Source: Rhizophagus clarus (Eukaryota > Glomeromycota > Glomeromycetes > Glomerales > Glomeraceae). Taken from it: DNA of 64,000 bases. Positions within the stretch are counted from its first letter, which is position 1, and every line of letters starts with the position of its first letter. The position numbers and the translations under genes were made by a program. Shown piece by piece: positions 1 to 9,439 of this stretch. The notes beneath the pieces were generated by a model. It made no database searches, had not been told where the DNA came from, and saw only the letters and a program-made list of their open reading frames with translations. The stretch covers positions 2,108,001 to 2,172,000 of the forward strand of contig BLAL01000160.1 of assembly GCA_015698045.1 (NCBI GenBank). The letters are read 5' to 3'.

Positions 1-2
1 AT

Positions 3-977
3 GAGCAAGAGTTTAAAGAAAAATTATATTCCGCTCTCAAATCTAAAGCCGAAATTAATGATCTCAGCGAAAAGCTGATAGATAAGTACAATGAGCGAGA
101 AAAGGAGTTTGAAAATAAAGCTAGCCAGTTAATTGCATCCACTACTAAAGTTAGATCCCAACTTATTTCTGAACGAAAGTCTCATCTCGAGAGTCAACGT
201 GAGCTTGAAGCCAAATATACTGCCGAAATCAAATCGCTCAAATCTAATATTAAAACACTAAAGAGAGAAGCAACTTTGACCCAGAAAGCTTCGTCCGCTG
301 ATAAGGTCCAGATTCTTTCTCTTGAAACTAAAGTACGTGAATTGGAAGGTAAGTTGGATGACTTGGAGCTAGATCAGGTGCTCCACGATTCAAATGTAGT
401 AGGAGGGCTAATAGATGAGCCAGCTCAAATAAACTCATCTGATCCTAAAGAGATCGATTCTCTTAGGCTTGAATTGGAGCAAGTGAGGGATGATTTATCC
501 TCGAAAAAATACGAAATAGAATGTATGGAAAAGGGAATAGAGTCCTCAAAAAACATATACAATCAGACGATAGAATCTTTATTTTTAACGCGGTCAAATT
601 TAATAGAGGCAAATAGGTCCCTCAGGGACCAGTTAGCGTCAAAGAAAAATAATGAAGTAGATACTCCATCCCCGCCTATGAATGATTCATCGCAACTTGA
701 TCCTGAAGGGACCCTTTCCACTTTTAATCCTTCATCCCAAATAATTTCTGTAGGTGGTGCAGAAGCAGTATCTTTACTGGTGACTGCTCCTATCATTGCG
801 AGTTCCTCGATGTCGCCTATGTTAATATATTCTATACTTACCCTAGTACTTATTACAATTATATGCTTCATGGTCAGGAAATGGTGGAATTCACGAAAAA
901 AAAGTAACCAATTTTTCACCTACGAAAATTATATAAATAGAGAACATAGACTGGATTTTTATTATCTCAAATCCTAA
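3..977 (+). CDS. Coiled-coil protein with C-terminal membrane segment, 5' end outside window
   Basis: The reading frame is open from the left edge (base 3) to TAA at 975-977, giving 324 visible residues; the true start lies upstream. Residues 1 to about 215 are rich in E, K, L, Q and S with heptad-like spacing, typical of a long coiled coil. A short Pro/Ser linker follows. One hydrophobic segment lies at about residues 270-291, followed by a basic stretch (RKWWNSRKK) and a short hydrophilic tail. The layout is that of a tail-anchored or type II membrane protein with a large coiled-coil head. It converges on the next ORF with only 4 bp between. It has no visible intron and shares the higher GC of the polymerase gene, so I place it in the same viral-type segment. 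No family was recognised; a viral structural or membrane-organising role would be a guess. Confidence 0.7.
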   Translation, partial: EQEFKEKLYSALKSKAEINDLSEKLIDKYNEREKEFENKASQLIASTTKVRSQLISERKSHLESQRELEAKYTAEIKSLKSNIKTLKREATLTQKASSADKVQILSLETKVRELEGKLDDLELDQVLHDSNVVGGLIDEPAQINSSDPKEIDSLRLELEQVRDDLSSKKYEIECMEKGIESSKNIYNQTIESLFLTRSNLIEANRSLRDQLASKKNNEVDTPSPPMNDSSQLDPEGTLSTFNPSSQIISVGGAEAVSLLVTAPIIASSSMSPMLIYSILTLVLITIICFMVRKWWNSRKKSNQFFTYENYINREHRLDFYYLKS

Positions 978-981
978 TCGA

Positions 982-1320
982 TTACCGTATAAGTACTGGA
1001 GCTAGTGGAACTTCTTCGAATCTTTTTTCGATATGAGACAATATTGTTTCTGCTAAATCTTTGGGCGGATTAATTAAGATCTTTTCAGCATCGGCTACCA
1101 TACATCCTAATAACCATCCAATATGAATCTGGTCACCTCCCTTACCATTATGTCCATGGTATTGTAAAAATCGATAGTCATCCATTACGATATCTGTCAT
1201 TTTCTCCTGATCTGCTATTATCTTACGAAATACCTGCCTATCCTCTTTTGTGATTGGGAGACAGATTTCGTTAGGTTTGATGCCTATGTACTGGGAAACT
1301 TGGTCACGTAGTTTAGCCAT
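982..1320 (-). CDS. Small hypothetical protein (112 aa), viral-type segment
   Basis: An ATG-started ORF of 112 codons runs on the minus strand and ends 4 bp from the convergent coiled-coil gene. The protein is soluble, without signal peptide or membrane segment, and mixes charged and hydrophobic residues like a folded domain. A central Gly/His-rich stretch (QYHGHNGKGGDQIHIG) is the most distinctive part. It shares strand with the DNA polymerase about 270 bp away. I do not recognise the family. Support comes from ATG start, tight packing, amino-acid composition and absence of a better ORF on either strand. The overlapping + strand ORF from 1250 is low-complexity and is treated as a shadow. Confidence 0.5.
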   Translation of the reverse strand: MAKLRDQVSQYIGIKPNEICLPITKEDRQVFRKIIADQEKMTDIVMDDYRFLQYHGHNGKGGDQIHIGWLLGCMVADAEKILINPPKDLAETILSHIEKRFEEVPLAPVLIR

Positions 1321-1589
1321 TATACCAATAAAGCTTATCTTTAAAATATGTAGATTTTTTCGGCTGATCGCAGTTTTGCCAAATTATTATATGCAAAAAA
1401 TACTAATGATCATCTCCGGGCATATCCGAGGCTGGGCTATATGATCGGAGGTCGGAAGAGGTCACCTCGTGACCAGATCGAATATAGGAATTGAAGTTAG
1501 CCGGTATTATTGCACGAGAAAAAAAAAATATATAAATAATATTATAAGTTTTCTTAGCTGAAATTGCCACATCCCGCTAAGAGTACTTA

Positions 1590-4500
1590 TCAATATAAAT
1601 CAATGATCTCGTCTATATCCGCTTTGGACGAATCATCTTTTTTGTCATCCTGTAACTTTGATAACGTTCGATAGCGTGTGATTTCTAGACCAACCACTGT
1701 GTACCATGTGTTTCGGAAACCTGCTAGTAGCTTACACTCATCCAAATAATATGATGTTAAATATTGTTCTAAGGTCATTGCTCGCTTCTTAGTAACTAAT
1801 TTATACATACTGTCTCTATACTCTATATCAATCTCAGAAATTTCTTTAAGCAATGATGAAAGTTTTAAGCGGATGGATTCTTCTTGCTTATCTAATGCAT
1901 TGAGGAAGGATTTGTAATAAGCATTGTTAGTCAGGCATTCTCCCTTATCGGCATAAGTAGTATCAAATAATTTTTTCACGTAAATACGGGCTCCTTTCCA
2001 TAGATGAGATATGATGGCTTCATCCTTTTTCGGGCCTTCATGAAGGTTTTTGATATAGCCTCTAACCCACTTTTCAGCTGATTTCTGTGCTAAGGAATCT
2101 CTTATTTTTGATACCTCATCTTCATCCATTCTGTCTTCATCCTCTTCGTCTTCGTTCAGGTCGTCTTCATCTATCCCACCATCATCCGCTTTATTATCGC
2201 CCACTTTATTACCATCTTTTAGCTTTTTTAAGGCTTCCAGCAAAGTTTCAGATGATGGCTGGTAACTATCATCATAATTTATAAAACATGCACAGAGCCC
2301 GACAACACTTTTCAGATAATAGCTAATATCAATCTTTTTACCAAGACATCTTGCCACTTCTGGGTACTCCATCTTGTCACCTACCTTTTGTGATAAATCA
2401 TTCTCAACTACAACATATTTAAAGCGCTCTCCTGATTCTGGGATTCCATAAAGATAAGGCTTGGGTGTTAGGCCCTTTTTTATGAGCCGTTTGGTGTCTG
2501 CTTCTTCACGGGTATGCCTATCCCGCATTCGTGAAATGAAGCGCTGTACGCTCTTGTTATTTTTATCGGACCTCCACACAGCAGTCTTTATTATTTCATT
2601 AAAATCTGTCTGAGAAATGTCCTTTACAGTTTCTTCGAGCACGTCCTCTATGATTTGATGTAAGTTACACAAATTATCCACCTTCATAGATTCATCCATA
2701 ATACGCCTTCCTACTTTGCGGAAAAGGCTTGACTGCCCTCGTTTTACAATCTCAACTCCTCGAATAAAATGCTTATTATTAAAGTTGGGCTTTCTTGTAT
2801 GTGGAATGCCGTAGTATTTTTTCTTTCCAGTAAACACTACCAGAAATAAGACTTCCTCATACGCCATTTTGAGAAAAGATGATCCATTATCGTTTCTGAG
2901 AAAGTCATTAACTTCGTCGCGGAGTCTTTCTATTGCTTCCATAGAAATTTTTACCATTTGGGACCAATATTCTTCTTTAGAGATTCCATTGCCACTATCA
3001 TAAGCCTCATCACACTTCTGGAAGCATTCTTCTGGACAGACAAGATATAAGGAATCAGTATCACCATATTTTATCCCAAATCCCTTATTTTTAACGAAAT
3101 ATGCGATAAGCTTGATGTTTTTCTGCCCAGCTGACATGACGCCCCCTGCAAGTTCACGTAAGAAGAAAGGGGACCCACTATTCCCGGCTTTGCCATAAAA
3201 CGTATTCATATACACTTTTAAGGCGAGTTGTTTTGCGTCTTGACAGGCGACAATGAAGGAAACTGAAGAGTATTCAGATTTAAAAGCATCTGTAACGTCC
3301 TCCCCCCTTGCTTCCGCCAAACTAATCTCCTTTTCTAATTCTTCTTTTTTATCCTTTAATGGAGCAAGACGTCTTTTTAGTAAATTTCGTCTAATAAGCA
3401 ACTTCTCTAATACTTTTGCATAAAGGCCTTTCATTTCGGCTTGATTGCCATGCTCTATAGACCATGCGAGAACATCCCGACCATTGAATTTGAAATTAAT
3501 TTCATGAAGCTTTTTACCGCTTTCCTTTGGAGATTCGGAACGCTCTCGAGATAAAATGATTTTATCAGGTGAGAGATTGTATGTCATGATAAGGCTTGGA
3601 TATAATGATGCAAAGTCTAAGCCAGTTACAGGTCGTCTATTTTCGAGACCCTTTACCAGTGGGAAAACATAAGCCCCAGGGTACTTCCCTGTTTCCGTTT
3701 GCTCACATGGAATTGTACTGGTTAAAATTCCTTCCTGCCACGCACCGGCACTTAAAAGATTACGCACTTTCATTCCTATTGCAAAATAATGCGCATCGAA
3801 TAACAATATAAATGCTATGCTCGCAACCTTTCTGTACTCATTAATTACATTGCGCTTAATCATTAACCACTGGCAACTAAGGGCATCAATGATACAATAT
3901 TCGGCTATTTCACGCATTTGTTCAGCTGTTGAGGCATCTGTCCCCTTTAATGCCCTCACATAATACTTGAACATGCGGTGGAAAGGCATATCCAATTTAC
4001 TTTTGAGCCCACATTCGTTTAGGTAGAATGCTAAACTACTCTTTTCGGTCTTAGAATATAATTTCATAAAGCAAGGTCGGACATCAATAGCTACGCATCC
4101 CGGGATTTTGAGATGCTTCGAATGAAATGGTATATCATTAACCTTTATCTTGTTATATTGGTATTGCCATTTTGTAATTTTTTCGAGGCTTGAAGGCTTT
4201 AATGACATTTGATTGAACATCCATTCAAAAATCCCTAACTTCTTAGCTTTCTCCACAATAAATCGCCAATCATATTGAGAATCATTAAATCCTATATGTA
4301 TATCCAGGGATAAAAGTTTCCAATACAAGGCGAATGCTTTTAGTAAATTGGTCTGGGATCCGCATATAATCGTGGTCTGGCAAGGATTTGGCGCAGTTTC
4401 AACATCGACAAGGCAGATCTGTTTTAATGGATTAGGGTCATCTTTCCAATGAACTGTCATGCAAATCATGAACATGTTAGATTCATCGCTCTGTGCAGTA

Positions 4501-5309
4501 GGGAATTTACCTAGTCCGAGCGAACTATATATCTCTATATCCCATGTGAGAACCAGAGTTCGATCCCTTACAAGGGCTGAAGAGATTAATGGATTGTTGT
4601 AATCCTCATCACTTATTGGGCTGTAATTACCCATGGATACTCGGAAGAGATAACCATTTTCTGATAGTATATATGAATAGTTAGTTAATACTGCCCAGCT
4701 TGAAAGTGGTAATCTCTCTTCACGGGCCACTTTGCGGTAATAATATATTGGGGTTAGATCATCAGAAGCTGTACGGATACCAACTCCACGAACTGCCTTT
4801 AACGCATTATACTGGTCAAATTGATTCCAAGTAATAATACGTATATATAATTTTTTCTCTGTATGATACCCTTGAAGTGGGAAAGCACTAATATGCTCGA
4901 TCCCAAATTTTGATGTACCTTTGAGAGTATTGGATAATATATTTACTAATCTGGTCTTAGATGTAGATAGTGGCATCTCTTCAGGTACTTCGACATCAAA
5001 GAAGGGCTTAATGCCTGTAATTTTTACGACTGCTTTTTGTCCATTAATCAAAGTACCAGTAATACGCAAAATATAGGAGGAGATATTATTTACATATTCG
5101 GAGGTATCATCACTAACTTCAGTAGGCATGAAATGTATGGGTTGCTTGCCAAATAAGCTTTGTTGAAGTATAACGGTCATTACATTATCGAATTCTGCCA
5201 CAATATCATTACGTGATGGAATACCAGTTAAGGGGCTGGCGCCGTCGTAGCGGAGGGCTGGGGCGATTCCGGAGCGATCAGTTTGGTCAAAAATTGTTGG
5301 TGTATACAT
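1590..5309 (-). CDS. polB: Family-B DNA polymerase, large DNA virus type (asfarvirus-like), intact
   Basis: A single uninterrupted frame of 1239 residues encodes a replicative DNA polymerase with 3'-5' proofreading. The exonuclease motifs are all present: Exo I TWDIEIYSS (about residue 258), Exo II with GFNDSQYDW (about 345) and Exo III YCIIDA (about 471). So are polymerase motif A DFASLYPSLI (about 563), motif B KVYMNTFYGKAG (about 703) and motif C YGDTDS (about 750). All catalytic Asp/Glu residues are kept. A basic helical segment with RRNLLKRR lies between motifs A and B, and a very acidic insert at about residues 1045-1075. Motif C is the DNA-primed pol delta-like form rather than the protein-primed Polinton or plasmid form. 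Length and architecture fit asfarvirus-type polymerases (about 1200 aa). No introns and higher GC than the fungal genes suggest acquisition from a giant virus. The viral subgroup is inference; the polymerase call is firm. Confidence 0.95.
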   Translation of the reverse strand: MYTPTIFDQTDRSGIAPALRYDGASPLTGIPSRNDIVAEFDNVMTVILQQSLFGKQPIHFMPTEVSDDTSEYVNNISSYILRITGTLINGQKAVVKITGIKPFFDVEVPEEMPLSTSKTRLVNILSNTLKGTSKFGIEHISAFPLQGYHTEKKLYIRIITWNQFDQYNALKAVRGVGIRTASDDLTPIYYYRKVAREERLPLSSWAVLTNYSYILSENGYLFRVSMGNYSPISDEDYNNPLISSALVRDRTLVLTWDIEIYSSLGLGKFPTAQSDESNMFMICMTVHWKDDPNPLKQICLVDVETAPNPCQTTIICGSQTNLLKAFALYWKLLSLDIHIGFNDSQYDWRFIVEKAKKLGIFEWMFNQMSLKPSSLEKITKWQYQYNKIKVNDIPFHSKHLKIPGCVAIDVRPCFMKLYSKTEKSSLAFYLNECGLKSKLDMPFHRMFKYYVRALKGTDASTAEQMREIAEYCIIDALSCQWLMIKRNVINEYRKVASIAFILLFDAHYFAIGMKVRNLLSAGAWQEGILTSTIPCEQTETGKYPGAYVFPLVKGLENRRPVTGLDFASLYPSLIMTYNLSPDKIILSRERSESPKESGKKLHEINFKFNGRDVLAWSIEHGNQAEMKGLYAKVLEKLLIRRNLLKRRLAPLKDKKEELEKEISLAEARGEDVTDAFKSEYSSVSFIVACQDAKQLALKVYMNTFYGKAGNSGSPFFLRELAGGVMSAGQKNIKLIAYFVKNKGFGIKYGDTDSLYLVCPEECFQKCDEAYDSGNGISKEEYWSQMVKISMEAIERLRDEVNDFLRNDNGSSFLKMAYEEVLFLVVFTGKKKYYGIPHTRKPNFNNKHFIRGVEIVKRGQSSLFRKVGRRIMDESMKVDNLCNLHQIIEDVLEETVKDISQTDFNEIIKTAVWRSDKNNKSVQRFISRMRDRHTREEADTKRLIKKGLTPKPYLYGIPESGERFKYVVVENDLSQKVGDKMEYPEVARCLGKKIDISYYLKSVVGLCACFINYDDSYQPSSETLLEALKKLKDGNKVGDNKADDGGIDEDDLNEDEEDEDRMDEDEVSKIRDSLAQKSAEKWVRGYIKNLHEGPKKDEAIISHLWKGARIYVKKLFDTTYADKGECLTNNAYYKSFLNALDKQEESIRLKLSSLLKEISEIDIEYRDSMYKLVTKKRAMTLEQYLTSYYLDECKLLAGFRNTWYTVVGLEITRYRTLSKLQDDKKDDSSKADIDEIIDLY

Positions 5310-5447
5310 GGTGTTAGTTCGAAAAGTTATACTATCTCTATAAATTTTGGAAATGTTTAATTTATTTTTTCCGGAGGATGTAAAAAGAGGCGTATAGCAA
5401 CCCAGTAAGCAAATCGTAAATAAAAGGGAAACGGGTATATACTTTTA

Positions 5448-5854
5448 GATGGGGGTAACTTCAGAATTATTATATAAAATATTGGAAGAAGCCCCCATCT
5501 TCCTAAATATGTACTCGGATATGGTATAGCCTCCGCGTAATATAGAGGTATACCAAAAAGAGATACGAAGTTGGCTGGCCCCTCTTGGACACTTCGGAGA
5601 CACAAATAAATACATTCTTTCTAGGGTAGTCTTCTGCGTAATCATTATATAAAATATTGGCAGAAGACTACCCTAACACTAGTATGTGCTCCGGTATATA
5701 TGACAGCTAGGGTAGGCAAGTGCGCAAAAATATTGGCAGAAGACTTATCCTCCTAGATATGTACTCGGGTATGTCATCCAGGGTAGGTAATTTCGTAAAC
5801 TATTATATAAATATTGGAAGATGCCTACCCTACCACTAGTATGTACTCGGGTAT
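5448..5854. repeat. Array of hairpins with a constant loop and changing stems
   Basis: Four spaced copies follow one plan: left stem, A/T core ATTATATAAAATATTGG (shortened or partial in some copies), right stem, about 8 nt, then TATGTACTCGGGTATG or a variant. Stems lie at 5448-5462/5485-5499 (12 of 15 pairs), 5622-5637/5660-5675 (16 of 16, TAGGGTAGTCTTCTGC with its complement), about 5708-5752 (poor) and 5781-5794/5817-5830 (11 of 14). Stem sequences differ between copies yet stay complementary. A further small inverted repeat lies at about 5526-5553. The array begins about 140 bp upstream of the polymerase start. Function unknown: regulatory hairpins, packaging or recombination signals, or a foldback MITE are all possible. 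Confidence 0.75.
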
Positions 5855-5980
5855 GGTATAGATGGGCCAGCCACAATAATACATATCGCATCTCCAACTT
5901 CGGATGTGAAATAGGCATACATGTACCGGCATATGGGGTGAACTAATAGAACTATACTAATACATTACCACTTCTATGAC

Positions 5981-6375
5981 GCTACTATGGTGCCAAAATG
6001 GATCCTAAAATCGGGTGACCAAAAATCGGCTAGAGTTATCTTTATCATAGTACCAGCCAAAACTAACCAATATGTTATATGACGGAGGGTGTTCTGGCGT
6101 CGGAACAGTATCACGTGACCGGCGCAGTAAGGCGCAGTACCGGCCAGCATTATTCCACAATTTCGGCCAGAACTTTGGACATAATAATTCGGCACCCAAG
6201 CTGGCATAAAACTGGCAAAATAATAGAACCTTTCTAGCTCCCTGCCAGTTCCACGACAGTTCCACAATAGTTCCATGATACCATCAGGTCACTACCATGG
6301 CGCCATTGTGGATCCTCGAATTACATACCCAAAAGATCGGCTGAAATTATGGCATAGTGCCGGCCAAAATCTGAT
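5981..6375 (+). repeat. Diverged direct repeat pair in viral-type intergenic DNA
   Basis: About 85 bp at 5981-6065 (begins CTACTATGGTGCCA, contains TGGATCCT, ATCGGCT and CAGCCAAAA) recurs in diverged form at 6291-6375 (CTACCATGGCGCCA, TGGATCCT, ATCGGCT, CGGCCAAAA). No convincing coding frame is present between or within the copies. The small minus-strand ORFs here lack coding character. Confidence 0.5.
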
Positions 6376-6424
6376 CCGCAAATTTACTGCGCCACCCGAC
6401 ACCATATTTTTTTACCACATTTTG

Positions 6425-6625
6425 ATATCTAGAAAGGCAACCAAATAGGCGCAAAGGGTAAGTACTCCAATATAGAATTCAGCACCCAATCAGGCGCAGG
6501 AGGTCAGTACCTCAACATAAAACCAGGTATCCAAACAATTGCAGACAGGCTGGGCCTCCACCATAGAATTTAATAACCAATCAACCGTAGAGCCCCAATT
6601 TCATAAATTATACTAGAAAGCAATT
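6425..6625 (+). repeat. Degenerate tandem repeat, about 47-bp unit
   Basis: Successive blocks share the order GGCGCA or a variant, AGTACTCCA or AGTACCTCA, a TATAGAATT-like stretch, then ACCCAATC, ATCCAAAC or ACCAATC. About four imperfect units are visible. No coding frame was recognised. Confidence 0.4.
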
Positions 6626-6865
6626 ACTGGCGTACAGAACCAAATAAAAATGGATACACTTTGATTATTTAGTAATGGTAATATTTAGGTTATTTAATCA
6701 CATGATCGCAAATGATGTGTAGGAACTAGTGAAGGAATTTTGATTACAAAGACAGGAGATATAGTAAGAAAAATAGCTAGGTATACAAAATCGTCATAAA
6801 TAGGTTATTTAACTAGATTATTTAATCATATTTAGGTTATTTAACTTTAGATTATTTAGTTGTAG

Positions 6866-6948
6866 TTAGGTTATTTCATTACTAAATAACCTAATCTAAG
6901 CCGATTATGCCTAAATAATATAATTATATTATTTAGGCATAATCGGCT
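6866..6948. repeat. Perfect 50-bp palindrome (6899-6948) plus adjacent inverted repeat
   Basis: 6899-6948 is perfectly self-complementary, with 25-bp arms running from AGCCGATTATGCC to a TATAAT centre and no spacer. Immediately left, 6866-6876 (TTAGGTTATTT) pairs with 6884-6894 (AAATAACCTAA). The surrounding 6670-6870 segment repeats TAGGTTATTTAA several times in both orientations. It would extrude as a cruciform. It lies where the higher-GC viral-type DNA gives way to AT-rich host-like DNA. Confidence 0.9.
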
Positions 6949-7179
6949 GGTGTACTCATGCGAACTTTTTCGTATTTTTTTCGTAAATTTTTTTTCAAAC
7001 CATATAACAATAAAGACCAATTGTTAAAAGAGATGCGTTTGCGCAAGTTATCAACATCAGATAAAATAAATCAAAATGTGCTTTACAGTAGCTAAGTAAA
7101 AGTGTGTTCCTACGTATGTGATCACGTGAGTCAAGTTTAATTCGCAAATTGATAAAAATTTACATGCTTTAAGATTAAA

Positions 7180-7815
7180 GTATCTCCCTTCGTATTTGAA
7201 AATGTGGAATATCACTGGTGTTGGACGAGTAGCCACCCTAAATCCAACAAGAAGCAAGAACACACTTCATCACGTTTACCTCCAAAACATGCCGGTAAAG
7301 GTAATGGTGCTCAAGGTTCAAAACAACAGTCTGCACCCAAGCAGGACAAGTCTTCTGGTAAAAAGAATCGCACGTTCAATTCTCGAACAAGCCAAAGCAG
7401 ACGATCATTCCTGGTCTTACTAAAGCGGAAATTGGTCAGATCGTTATGAAAATTTTAGATAGAAGGAAGCGCTTAGCGCAGTAGTAATTTTAGTTTTAAT
7501 TTTTTTTTCTTAGAGTTGTAGGATTGTAGTTTTTCCCCATTTATATTTCCTTTACCTTATTTCTTTTTAGTTATTTTCCCAACCTTTGCTTCCTGTAGGT
7601 TGGATTTTTGTTTTTAGTTCGTCTGTTTCAGACGTATAGCTACCTCTATAGAGGAGAGTTGCTAAAAGCCAGCTGGGTTGCATGTTTCGCTTTAGCGGAG
7701 TGTGTTTCAGGGTCGGAAGAGTATAGTGTCTAAGTTTGAGCGATTGAACTAATCCACTTGTACCCCGATTTCTGTATCCCTAAGTTATTATCAATAAATA
7801 AATAAATAAATAAAT
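7180..7815 (+). mobile_element. 5'-truncated LINE remnant with (AAAT)n tail
   Basis: The frame from 7204 encodes a Lys/Ser/Gln-rich tail (NKKQEHTSS, KGNGAQGSKQ, SGKKNRTFNS) that needs a frame change near 7405-7415 to continue into an amphipathic end, LTKAEIGQIVMKILDRRKR, stopping at TAG before 7486. A GC-richer, structured, non-coding stretch follows, including GTCTGTTTCAGAC (7621-7633) and CTACCTCTATAGAGGAGAG. The segment ends in AATAAATAAATAAATAAAT at about 7792-7815. A basic C-terminus, a 3' UTR and a terminal A-rich microsatellite are what a 5'-truncated non-LTR retrotransposon copy leaves. No reverse transcriptase remains, so the LINE class is inferred from the tail. Confidence 0.5.
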
Positions 7816-9407
7816 TAGATTAAAGTGTTTTTTACTTATTAAATGTTAATATTAATTTTTTAACTTTTTTATTTAACATGATTTCAAGAAAATTTATTTA
7901 CTATTAACACTATTAACATCACAATTGTGTAGATTACTGTACCAAATTATAAGGGTGAAAAAATAAAATACTAAGAATAAAAGAATAAGGTCAACCAAGA
8001 AGTTAACTGAAAGTGAGAAACACCATATTTTAATATCCATGTCTAAGCAAACAAAGTATCAGTTATGTTACGTATTATAATATGAGGACAGTATAGATTG
8101 TGCCTTAAAGTACTATCTATCAAAGGTTAACTAACGGTGGTCCTACAAATAGAAGGGATTGTTAGAAATATTTAATTAAATAAGAATATTTTTGCAACTC
8201 CCCTGCGTAAAATTATTATTTTATTATTAGAAAATCAACTTCACGTTGTAGTTTGTAGTTTTTATTAATAAATTCGAATTTTATTATCATGTAAAACAAC
8301 AAATTTATATAAATGAGTATATATTAAAGATTATCTCGTTCACACGGCGCGGTTATAATTCCATATGGTAGACTATCCATAGGATCTGGAATGTTTTCAT
8401 GCTATTTCTACATTGTAAATTCCATATGCTTACAATTGACTCTACCATCCAAAGAAATATTATAAATTTGACTGATATTTTAAGTAAAAGCAATGTTTGT
8501 TAATTGAGATATTTCCTAAATACATTAATCCATAAAGTGATCAAGTGGACAAAATAATTATTACTTTAGTAGTAGATTATAATATTTTAGGAATTAAAAG
8601 TCTAGATACCTTCCATTCATACAAATCCATTTATTTCAAACTAAATCCGCAAAATACTGAATACGCCAAATACTAATTTATAATTAATAAAGAGACCGTT
8701 CGTTTTTGAAGAATAACGAAAAAGATATTATTTCAAAATAACATGTAGTCATGTAGACCATTAGAACCAAGATTTTTGGATGGAGACACTAATAGGAATT
8801 GGCAAATTCTTTATTGCACAACTCATATTATTCAACGTTTTACTAGGTATTGTAATAAACTATGATTATAATTTTTTCAACTGTGTTGTAGTCGAGAGTA
8901 ATGCTTAACAAAAGTGGTATGGACTTGGTAAACTCTATATCATCACATACCTTAATCCACTGTTCCCTACTCTTTTGCTAGAAACTTGCTTTCGAAGAAA
9001 TATTCGTAAAATTATAAAAGTCTATCCCAATAATTAGTAATAAATTATTACCTGAGAAAAATATAAAAATATGATATGAAAAATATTTATTAATAATAAT
9101 ATTGTTGTTTTTCTTTAAAAAAAATGATAAATTTAATGTGAATATGTACTGTACCGTCAAATTACGTTTGATCACCAAATTACTGTGGCACAAAGATTGA
9201 AATTTGCGTCTAAAGATATTTTAGATTTATAAAAATTGAAATTATAATTAAAACGTCCATGTCATATGTCTTATACTATTTGGTTACATTGAAAAATAAA
9301 ACGTTCAAAAATTTCAATAATTTTCGGGGAATTTTTTTAAACAATAATTTGTTCACATTGATGAATTTTTCTTTGTTAAAGTACCTGATTGATTTGAAAT
9401 TTTTTTC

Positions 9408-9439
<32 letters not shown>

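Noticed and set aside
1590..5309. Polinton/Maverick or linear-plasmid polymerase
   Set aside because: The enzyme is DNA-primed in type, with no protein-primed insertions, and no Polinton integrase or terminal repeats are seen.
5357..6276. Minus-strand ORFs of 66-100 residues
   Set aside because: They run through hairpin and direct repeats, overlap each other and have no recognisable domain.
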